Shown here piece after piece: positions 52,151 through 63,600 of a DNA stretch of 64,000 nt. This DNA is from Odiellus spinosus (Eukaryota; Arthropoda; Arachnida; Opiliones; Phalangiidae). Location: the NCBI GenBank assembly GCA_963920705.1, contig OY987228.1, positions 682,001 to 746,000 of the forward strand, in the 5' to 3' direction. The notes beneath the pieces were generated by a model. That model ran no database searches, had not been told where the DNA came from, and worked only from the letters and a program-made list of their open reading frames with translations. A program made the position numbers and the translations under genes. Numbering within the stretch: the first letter of the stretch is position 1; every line of letters begins with the position of its first letter.

Positions 52151-52718
52151 AAAATTTGTAAATCTATACATGGAAAATTTGTAAATCTATACTTGAAAAA
52201 TTTGTAAATCTATATTTGGAAAATTTGTACAACTAAACTTGGAAAATTTGTAAATCTATACTTGTAAAATTTGTAAATCTATATTTGGAAAATTTGTAAA
52301 TCTATACTTGGAAAATTTGTAAATCTATACTTGGAAAATTTTTAGATCTATACTTGGAAAATTTGTAAATCTATACTTGGAAAATTTGTGGATCTACACT
52401 TGGGGAGTTTGTGGATCTATACTTGGGGAATTTGTAAATCTATACTTGGAAAATTTGTAAATCTATACTTGGAAAATTTGTAAATCTATACTTGGAAAAT
52501 TTGTAAATCTATACTTGGAAAATTTGTGGATCTATACTTTAAAAATTTGTGGATCTATGATAGGAAAATTTGTGGATCTGTACTTGGAAAATTTGTTAAT
52601 CTATACTCGTAAAATTTGTAAATCTATCCTTGGAAAATTTGTAAATCTAGACTGGGAAATTTGTAAATCTATACTTGGAAAATTTGTAAATCTATACTTG
52701 GAAAATTTTTAAATCTAT

Positions 52719-52733
52719 ACTTTGTGGATCTAT
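52719..52733 (+). repeat. Truncated 15-bp monomer, copy 1 (8-bp internal deletion)
   Basis: The monomer reads ACTTTGTGGATCTAT, lacking 8 bp of the GGAAAATT region. Deletions this size that are not a whole monomer are otherwise absent from the window. The same truncated monomer sits at 56,250-56,264 and 60,678-60,692, at the P-module offsets 3,531 and 4,428. The 23-bp register shifts by 8 bp at each one. Confidence 0.88.
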
Positions 52734-55700
52734 ACTTTAAAAATTTGTGGATCTATACTTGGAAAATTTGTGGATCTATACTTGGAAAATTTGTGGATCT
52801 CTACTTGGAAGATTTGTGGATCTCTACTTGGAAAATATGTGGATCTATACTTGGAAAATTCGTGGATCTCTACTTGGAAAATTTTTGGATCTCTACTTGG
52901 AAAATTTGTGGATCTGTACTAGGAAAATTTGTGGATCTCTACTTGGAAAATTTGTGGATCTGTACTTGGAAAATTTGTGGATCTGTACTTGGAAAATTTG
53001 TGGATCTGTACTTGGAAAATTTGTAAATCTGTACTTGGAAAATTTGTAAATCTATACTTGGAAAATTTGTAAATCTATATTTGGAAAATTTGTAAATCTA
53101 TACTTGGAAAATTTGTGGATCTATACTTGGAAAATTTGTGGATCTCTACTTGGAAAATTTGTGGACCTCTACTTGGAAAATTTGTGGATTTCTACTTTGA
53201 AAATTTGTGGATCTGTACTTGGAAAATTTGTGGATCTGTACTTGGAAAATTTGTGGATCTGTACTTGGAAAATTTGTGGATCTGTATTTAGAAAATTTGT
53301 GGATCTGTACTTGGAAAATTTGTGGATCTGTACTTGGAAAATTTGTAAATCTATACTTGGAAAATTTGTAAATCTATACTTGGAAAATTTGTAAATCTAT
53401 ACTTGGAAAATTTGTAAATCTATACTTGGAAAATTTGTGGATCTATACTTGGAAAATTTGTGGATCTCTACTTGGAAAATTTGTGGACCTCTACTTGGAA
53501 AATTTGTGGATCTGTACTTAGAAAATTTGTGGATCTGTACTTGGAAAATTTGTGGATCTGTACTTGGAAAATTTGTAAATCTATACTTAGAAAATTTGTA
53601 AATCTATACTTGGAAAATTTGTAAATCTATACTTGGAAAATAGGTAAATCTATACTTGGAAAATTTGTGGATCTACACTTGGGGAGTTTGTGGATCTATA
53701 CTTGGGGAATTTGTAAATCTATACTTGGAAAATTTGTAAATCTATACTTGGAAAATTTGTAAATCTATACTTGGAAAATTTGTAAATCTATACTTGGAAA
53801 ATTTGTGGATCTATACTTTAAAAATTTGTGGATCTATACTAGGAAAATTTGTGGATCTGTACTTGGAAAATTTGTAAATCTATACTTGGAAAATTTGTAA
53901 ATCTATACTTGGAAAATTTGTAAATCTATACTTGGAAAATTTGTAAATCTATACTTGGAAAATTTGTGGATCTATACTTGGAAAATTTGTGGATCTCTAC
54001 TTGGAAAATTTGTGGACCTCTACTTGGAAAATTTGTGGATTTCTACTTTAAAAATTTGTGGATCTATACTAGGAAAATTTGTGGATCTGTACTTGGAAAA
54101 TTTGTAAATCTATACTCGGAAAATTTGTAAATTTATCCTTGGAAAATTTGTAAATCTAGGCTTGGAAATTTGTAAATCTATGCTTGGAAAATTTGTAAAT
54201 CTATACTTGGAAAATTTTTAAATCTATACTTGGAAAATTTGTAAATCTATACTTGGAAAATTTTTAAATCTATACTTGGAAAATTTGAAAATCTATTCTT
54301 GGAAAATTTGTAAATCTATACTTGGAAAATTTGTAAATCTATACTTGGAAAATTTGTGGATCTATACTTTAAAAATTTGTGGATCTATACTTGGAAAATT
54401 TGTGGATCTATACTTGGAAAATTTGTAGATCTCTACTTGGAAGATTTGTGGATCTCTACTTGGAAAATATGTGGATCTCTACTTGGAAAATTCGTGGATC
54501 TCTACTTGGAAAATTTTGGATCTCTACTTGGAAAATTTGTGGATCTCTACTTGGAAAATTTGTGGATCTCTACTTGGAAAATTTGTGGATCTGTACTTGG
54601 AAAATTTTTGGATCTGTACTTGGAAAATTTGTGGATCTGTACATGGAAAATTTGTAAATCTGTACTTGGAAAATTTGTAAATCTATACTTGGAAAATTTG
54701 TAAATCTATACTTGGAAAATTTGTAAATCTATACTTGGAAAATTTGTAAATCTATACTTGGAAAATTTGTGGATCTATACTTGGAAAATTTGTGGATCTC
54801 TACTTGGAAAATTTGTGGACCTCTACTTGGAAAATTTGTGGATCTCTACTTATAAAATTTGTGGATCTGTACTTGGAAAATTTATGGATCTGTACTTGGA
54901 AAATTTGTGGATCTGTACTTGGAAAATTTGTAAATCTGTACTTGGAAAATTTGTAAATCTATACTTGGAAAATTTGTAAATCTATACTTGGAAAATTTGT
55001 AAATCTATTCTTGGAAAATTTGTAAATCTATACTTGGAAAATTTGTGGATCTATACTTGGAAAATTTGTGGATCTCTACTTGGAAAATTTGTGGACCTCT
55101 TCTTGGAAAATTTGTGGATCTCTACTTTGAAAATTTGTGGATCTGTACTTCCAAAATTTGTGGATCTGTACTTGGAAAATTTGTAGATCTGTACTTGGAA
55201 AATTTGTGGATCTGTACTTGGAAAATTTGTGGACCTCTTCTTGGAAAATTTGTGGATCTCTACTTTGAAAATTTGTGGATCTGTACTTGGAAAATTTGTG
55301 GATCTGTACTTGGAAAATTTGTGGATCTGTACTTGGAAAATTTGTGGATCTGTACTTGAAAAATTTGTAAATCTATGCTTGGAAAATTTGTAAATCTATA
55401 CTTGAAAAATTTGTAAATCTATACTTGAAAAATTTGTAAATCTATATTTGGAAAATTTGTACAACTAAACTTGGAAAATTTGTAAATCTATACTTGGAAA
55501 ATTTGTAAATCTATATTTGGAAAATTTGTAAATCTATACTTGGAAAATTTGTAAATCTATACTTGGAAAATTTTTAAATCTATACTTGGAAAATTTGTAA
55601 ATCTATTCTTGGAAAATTTGTGGATCTACACTTGGGGAGTTTGTGGATCTATACTTGGGGAATTTGTAAATCTATACTTGGAAAATTTGTAAATCTATAC

Positions 55701-56249
55701 TTGGAAAATTTGTGGATCTATACTTTAAAAATTTGTGGATCTATACTAGGAAAATTTGTGGATCTGTACTTGGAAAATTTTTAAATCTATACTCGGAAAA
55801 TTTGTAAATCTATCCTTGGAAAATTTTTAAATCTATACTTGGAAAATTTGTAAATCTATACTTGGAAAATTTGTAAATCTATACTTGGAAAATTTTTAAA
55901 TCTATACTTGGAAAATTTGTAAATCTATACTTGGAAAATTTGTAAATCTATACTTGGAAAATTTTTAAATCTATACTTGGAAAATTTGAAAATATATTCT
56001 TGGAAAATTTGTAAATCTATACTTGGAAAATTTGTAAATCTATACTTGGAAAATTTGTGGATCTATACTTTAAAAATTTGTGGATCTATGATAGGAAAAT
56101 TTGTGGATCTGTACTTGGAAAATTTGTTAATCTATACTCGTAAAATTTGTAAATCTATCCTTGGAAAATTTGTAAATCTAGACTGGGAAATTTGTAAATC
56201 TATACTTGGAAAATTTGTAAATCTATACTTGGAAAATTTTTAAATCTAT

Positions 56250-56264
56250 ACTTTGTGGATCTAT
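56250..56264 (+). repeat. Truncated 15-bp monomer, copy 2
   Basis: Same 8-bp deletion as at 52,719, in the same context: preceded by an A-type TTTTAAATC monomer and followed by CTTTAAAAATTTG. It shows the truncation happened once and was then copied with the P module. Confidence 0.88.
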
Positions 56265-56967
56265 ACTTTAAAAATTTGTGGATCTATACTTGGAAAATTT
56301 GTGGATCTATACTTGGAAAATTTGTGGATCTCTACTTGGAAGATTTGTGGATCTCTACTTGGAAAATATGTGGATCTATACTTGGAAAATTCGTGGATCT
56401 CTACTTGGAAAATTTTTGGATCTCTACTTGGAAAATTTGTGGATCTGTACTAGGAAAATTTGTGGATCTCTACTTGGAAAATTTGTGGATCTGTACTTGG
56501 AAAATTTGTGGATCTGTACTTGGAAAATTTGTGGATCTGTACTTGGAAAATTTGTAAATCTGTACTTGGAAAATTTGTAAATCTATACTTGGAAAATTTG
56601 TAAATCTATACTTGGAAAATTTGTAAATCTATACTTGGAAAATTTGTGGATCTATACTTGGAAAATTTGTGGATCTCTACTTGGAAAATTTGTGGACCTC
56701 TACTTGGAAAATTTGTGGATTTCTACTTTGAAAATTTGTGGATCTGTACTTGGAAAATTTGTGGATCTGTACTTGGAAAATTTGTGGATCTGTACTTGGA
56801 AAATTTGTGGATCTGTATTTAGAAAATTTGTGGATCTGTACTTGGAAAATTTGTGGATCTGTACTTGGAAAATTTGTAAATCTATACTTGGAAAATTTGT
56901 AAATCTATACTTGGAAAATTTGTAAATCTATACTTGGAAAATTTGTAAATCTATACTTGGAAAATTT

Positions 56968-57956
56968 GTGGATCTACACTTGGGGAGTTTGTGGATCTAT
57001 ACTTGGGGAATTTGTAAATCTATACTTGGAAAATTTGTAAATCTATACTTGGAAAATTTGTAAATCTATACTTGGAAAATTTGTAAATCTATACTTGGAA
57101 AATTTGTGGATCTATACTTTAAAAATTTGTGGATCTATACTAGGAAAATTTGTGGATCTGTACTTGGAAAATTTGTAAATCTATACTTGGAAAATTTGTA
57201 AATCTATACTTGGAAAATTTGTAAATCTATACTTGGAAAATTTGTAAATCTATACTTGGAAAATTTGTGGATCTATACTTGGAAAATTTGTGGATCTCTA
57301 CTTGGAAAATTTGTGGACCTCTACTTGGAAAATTTGTGGATTTCTACTTTAAAAATTTGTGGATCTATACTAGGAAAATTTGTGGATCTGTACTTGGAAA
57401 ATTTGTAAATCTATACTCGGAAAATTTGTAAATTTATCCTTGGAAAATTTGTAAATCTAGGCTTGGAAATTTGTAAATCTATGCTTGGAAAATTTGTAAA
57501 TCTATACTTGGAAAATTTTTAAATCTATACTTGGAAAATTTGTAAATCTATACTTGGAAAATTTTTAAATCTATACTTGGAAAATTTGAAAATCTATTCT
57601 TGGAAAATTTGTAAATCTATACTTGGAAAATTTGTAAATCTATACTTGGAAAATTTGTGGATCTATACTTTAAAAATTTGTGGATCTATACTTGGAAAAT
57701 TTGTGGATCTATACTTGGAAAATTTGTGGACCTCTACTTGGAAAATTTGTGGATCTCTACTTATAAAATTTGTGGATCTGTACTTGGAAAATTTATGGAT
57801 CTGTACTTGGAAAATTTGTGGATCTGTACTTGGAAAATTTGTAAATCTGTACTTGGAAAATTTGTAAATCTATACTTGGAAAATTTGTAAATCTATACTT
57901 GGAAAATTTGTAAATCTATTCTTGGAAAATTTGTAAATCTATACTTGGAAAATTTG
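56968..57956 (+). repeat. P-to-Q segment carrying two whole-monomer deletions
   Basis: Compared with 53,437-55,045, this copy lacks 230 bp (ten monomers) at 56,968, where an A-type run joins the GGGGAGTTTG landmark directly. It also lacks 390 bp around 57,720, which is sixteen 23-bp monomers and one 22-bp monomer. The equivalent segment at 61,396-62,958 keeps the first stretch (GTACTTAG at 61,480 matches 53,521 at offset 7,959) but is 46 bp shorter overall. Register is preserved across each deletion. Confidence 0.82.
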
Positions 57957-60677
57957 TGGATCTATACTTGGAAAATTTGTGGATCTCTACTTGGAAAATT
58001 TGTGGACCTCTTCTTGGAAAATTTGTGGATCTCTACTTTGAAAATTTGTGGATCTGTACTTCCAAAATTTGTGGATCTGTACTTGGAAAATTTGTAGATC
58101 TGTACTTGGAAAATTTGTGGATCTGTACTTGGAAAATTTGTGGACCTCTTCTTGGAAAATTTGTGGATCTCTACTTTGAAAATTTGTGGATCTGTACTTG
58201 GAAAATTTGTGGATCTGTACTTGGAAAATTTGTGGATCTGTACTTGGAAAATTTGTGGATCTGTACTTGAAAAATTTGTAAATCTATGCTTGGAAAATTT
58301 GTAAATCTATACTTGAAAAATTTGTAAATCTATACTTGAAAAATTTGTAAATCTATATTTGGAAAATTTGTACAACTAAACTTGGAAAATTTGTAAATCT
58401 ATACTTGGAAAATTTGTAAATCTATATTTGGAAAATTTGTAAATCTATACTTGGAAAATTTGTAAATCTATACTTGGAAAATTTTTAAATCTATACTTGG
58501 AAAATTTGTAAATCTATTCTTGGAAAATTTGTGGATCTACACTTGGGGAGTTTGTGGATCTATACTTGGGGAATTTGTAAATCTATACTTGGAAAATTTG
58601 TAAATCTATACTTGGAAAATTTGTGGATCTATACTTTAAAAATTTGTGGATCTATACTAGGAAAATTTGTGGATCTGTACTTGGAAAATTTGTAAATCTA
58701 TACTTGGAAAATTTGTAAATCTATACTTGGAAAATTTGTAAATCTATACTTGGAAAATTTGTAAATCTATACTTGGAAAATTTGTGGATCTATACTTGGA
58801 AAATTTGTGGATCTCTACTTGGAAAATTTGTGGACCTCTACTTGGAAAATTTGTGGATTTCTACTTTAAAAATTTGTGGATCTATACTAGGAAAATTTGT
58901 GGATCTGTACTTGGAAAATTTGTAAATCTATACTCGGAAAATTTGTAAATTTATCCTTGGAAAATTTGTAAATCTAGGCTTGGAAATTTGTAAATCTATG
59001 CTTGGAAAATTTGTAAATCTATACTTGGAAAATTTTTAAATCTATACTTGGAAAATTTGTAAATCTATACTTGGAAAATTTTTAAATCTATACTTGGAAA
59101 ATTTGAAAATCTATTCTTGGAAAATTTGTAAATCTATACTTGGAAAATTTGTAAATCTATACTTGGAAAATTTGTGGATCTATACTTTAAAAATTTGTGG
59201 ATCTATACTTGGAAAATTTGTGGATCTATACTTGGAAAATTTGTGGACCTCTACTTGGAAAATTTGTGGATCTCTACTTATAAAATTTGTGGATCTGTAC
59301 TTGGAAAATTTATGGATCTGTACTTGGAAAATTTGTGGATCTGTACTTGGAAAATTTGTAAATCTGTACTTGGAAAATTTGTAAATCTATACTTGGAAAA
59401 TTTGTAAATCTATACTTGGAAAATTTGTAAATCTATTCTTGGAAAATTTGTAAATCTATACTTGGAAAATTTGTGGATCTATACTTGGAAAATTTGTGGA
59501 TCTCTACTTGGAAAATTTGTGGACCTCTTCTTGGAAAATTTGTGGATCTCTACTTTGAAAATTTGTGGATCTGTACTTCCAAAATTTGTGGATCTGTACT
59601 TGGAAAATTTGTAGATCTGTACTTGGAAAATTTGTGGATCTGTACTTGGAAAATTTGTGGACCTCTTCTTGGAAAATTTGTGGATCTCTACTTTGAAAAT
59701 TTGTGGATCTGTACTTGGAAAATTTGTGGATCTGTACTTGGAAAATTTGTGGATCTGTACTTGGAAAATTTGTGGATCTGTACTTGAAAAATTTGTAAAT
59801 CTATGCTTGGAAAATTTGTAAATCTATACTTGAAAAATTTGTAAATCTATACTTGAAAAATTTGTAAATCTATATTTGGAAAATTTGTACAACTAAACTT
59901 GGAAAATTTGTAAATCTATACTTGGAAAATTTGTAAATCTATATTTGGAAAATTTGTAAATCTATACTTGGAAAATTTGTAAATCTATACTTGGAAAATT
60001 TTTAAATCTATACTTGGAAAATTTGTAAATCTATTCTTGGAAAATTTGTGGATCTACACTTGGGGAGTTTGTGGATCTATACTTGGGGAATTTGTAAATC
60101 TATACTTGGAAAATTTGTAAATCTATACTTGGAAAATTTGTGGATCTATACTTTAAAAATTTGTGGATCTATACTAGGAAAATTTGTGGATCTGTACTTG
60201 GAAAATTTTTAAATCTATACTCGGAAAATTTGTAAATCTATCCTTGGAAAATTTTTAAATCTATACTTGGAAAATTTGTAAATCTATACTTGGAAAATTT
60301 GTAAATCTATACTTGGAAAATTTTTAAATCTATACTTGGAAAATTTGTAAATCTATACTTGGAAAATTTGTAAATCTATACTTGGAAAATTTTTAAATCT
60401 ATACTTGGAAAATTTGAAAATATATTCTTGGAAAATTTGTAAATCTATACTTGGAAAATTTGTAAATCTATACTTGGAAAATTTGTGGATCTATACTTTA
60501 AAAATTTGTGGATCTATGATAGGAAAATTTGTGGATCTGTACTTGGAAAATTTGTTAATCTATACTCGTAAAATTTGTAAATCTATCCTTGGAAAATTTG
60601 TAAATCTAGACTGGGAAATTTGTAAATCTATACTTGGAAAATTTGTAAATCTATACTTGGAAAATTTTTAAATCTAT

Positions 60678-60692
60678 ACTTTGTGGATCTAT
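60678..60692 (+). repeat. Truncated 15-bp monomer, copy 3
   Basis: Third instance, 4,428 bp after copy 2, with matching flanks, including the GATAGGAAAATT monomer about 160 bp upstream. No fourth copy was found before the window ends. Confidence 0.88.
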
Positions 60693-63600
60693 ACTTTAAA
60701 AATTTGTGGATCTATACTTGGAAAATTTGTGGATCTATACTTGGAAAATTTGTGGATCTCTACTTGGAAGATTTGTGGATCTCTACTTGGAAAATATGTG
60801 GATCTATACTTGGAAAATTCGTGGATCTCTACTTGGAAAATTTTTGGATCTCTACTTGGAAAATTTGTGGATCTGTACTAGGAAAATTTGTGGATCTCTA
60901 CTTGGAAAATTTGTGGATCTGTACTTGGAAAATTTGTGGATCTGTACTTGGAAAATTTGTGGATCTGTACTTGGAAAATTTGTAAATCTGTACTTGGAAA
61001 ATTTGTAAATCTATACTTGGAAAATTTGTAAATCTATACTTGGAAAATTTGTAAATCTATACTTGGAAAATTTGTGGATCTATACTTGGAAAATTTGTGG
61101 ATCTCTACTTGGAAAATTTGTGGACCTCTACTTGGAAAATTTGTGGATTTCTACTTTGAAAATTTGTGGATCTGTACTTGGAAAATTTGTGGATCTGTAC
61201 TTGGAAAATTTGTGGATCTGTACTTGGAAAATTTGTGGATCTGTATTTAGAAAATTTGTGGATCTGTACTTGGAAAATTTGTGGATCTGTACTTGGAAAA
61301 TTTGTAAATCTATACTTGGAAAATTTGTAAATCTATACTTGGAAAATTTGTAAATCTATACTTGGAAAATTTGTAAATCTATACTTGGAAAATTTGTGGA
61401 TCTATACTTGGAAAATTTGTGGATCTCTACTTGGAAAATTTGTGGACCTCTACTTGGAAAATTTGTGGATCTGTACTTAGAAAATTTGTGGATCTGTACT
61501 TGGAAAATTTGTGGATCTGTACTTGGAAAATTTGTAAATCTATACTTAGAAAATTTGTAAATCTATACTTGGAAAATTTGTAAATCTATACTTGGAAAAT
61601 TTGTAAATCTATACTTGGAAAATTTGTGGATCTACACTTGGGGAGTTTGTGGATCTATACTTGGGGAATTTGTAAATCTATACTTGGAAAATTTGTAAAT
61701 CTATACTTGGAAAATTTGTAAATCTATACTTGGAAAATTTGTAAATCTATACTTGGAAAATTTGTGGATCTATACTTTAAAAATTTGTGGATCTATACTA
61801 GGAAAATTTGTGGATCTGTACTTGGAAAATTTGTAAATCTATACTTGGAAAATTTGTAAATCTATACTTGGAAAATTTGTAAATCTATACTTGGAAAATT
61901 TGTAAATCTATACTTGGAAAATTTGTGGATCTATACTTGGAAAATTTGTGGATCTCTACTTGGAAAATTTGTGGACCTCTACTTGGAAAATTTGTGGATT
62001 TCTACTTTAAAAATTTGTGGATCTATACTAGGAAAATTTGTGGATCTGTACTTGGAAAATTTGTAAATCTATACTCGGAAAATTTATAAATTTATCCTTG
62101 GAAAATTTGTAAATCTAGGCTTGGAAATTTGTAAATCTATGCTTGGAAAATTTGTAAATCTATACTTGGAAAATTTTTAAATCTATACTTGGAAAATTTG
62201 TAAATCTATACTTGGAAAATTTTTAAATCTATACTTGGAAAATTTGAAAATCTATTCTTGGAAAATTTGTAAATCTATACTTGGAAAATTTGTAAATCTA
62301 TACTTGGAAAATTTGTGGATCTATACTTTAAAAATTTGTGGATCTATACTTGGAAAATTTGTGGATCTATACTTGGAAAATTTGTGGATCTCTACTTGGA
62401 AAATATGTGGATCTCTACTTGGAAAATTCGTGGATCTCTACTTGGAAAATTTTGGATCTCTACTTGGAAAATTTGTGGATCTCTACTTGGAAAATTTGTG
62501 GATCTGTACTTGGAAAATTTTTGGATCTGTACTTGGAAAATTTGTGGATCTGTACATGGAAAATTTGTAAATCTGTACTTGGAAAATTTGTAAATCTATA
62601 CTTGGAAAATTTGTAAATCTATACTTGGAAAATTTGTAAATCTATACTTGGAAAATTTGTAAATCTATACTTGGAAAATTTGTGGATCTATACTTGGAAA
62701 ATTTGTGGATCTCTACTTGGAAAATTTGTGGACCTCTACTTGGAAAATTTGTGGATCTCTACTTGGAAAATTTGTGGATCTGTACTTGGAAAATTTATGG
62801 ATCTGTACTTGGAAAATTTGTGGATCTGTACTTGGAAAATTTGTAAATCTGTACTTGGAAAATTTGTAAATCTATACTTGGAAAATTTGTAAATCTATAC
62901 TTGGAAAATTTGTAAATCTATTCTTGGAAAATTTGTAAATCTATACTTGGAAAATTTGTGGATCTATACTTGGAAAATTTGTGGATCTCTACTTGGAAAA
63001 TTTGTGGACCTCTTCTTGGAAAATTTGTGGATCTCTACTTTGAAAATTTGTGGATCTGTACTTCCAAAATTTGTGGATCTGTACTTGGAAAATTTGTAGA
63101 TCTGTACTTGGAAAATTTGTGGATCTGTACTTGGAAAATTTGTGGACCTCTTCTTGGAAAATTTGTGGATCTCTACTTTGAAAATTTGTGGATCTGTACT
63201 TGGAAAATTTGTGGATCTGTACTTGGAAAATTTGTGGATCTGTACTTGGAAAATTTGTGGATCTGTACTTGAAAAATTTGTAAATCTATGCTTGGAAAAT
63301 TTGTAAATCTATACTTGAAAAATTTGTAAATCTATACTTGAAAAATTTGTAAATCTATATTTGGAAAATTTGTACAACTAAACTTGGAAAATTTGTAAAT
63401 CTATACTTGGAAAATTTGTAAATCTATATTTGGAAAATTTGTAAATCTATACTTGGAAAATTTGTAAATCTATACTTGGAAAATTTTTAAATCTATACTT
63501 GGAAAATTTGTAAATCTATTCTTGGAAAATTTGTGGATCTACACTTGGGGAGTTTGTGGATCTATACTTGGGGAATTTGTAAATCTATACTTGGAAAATT

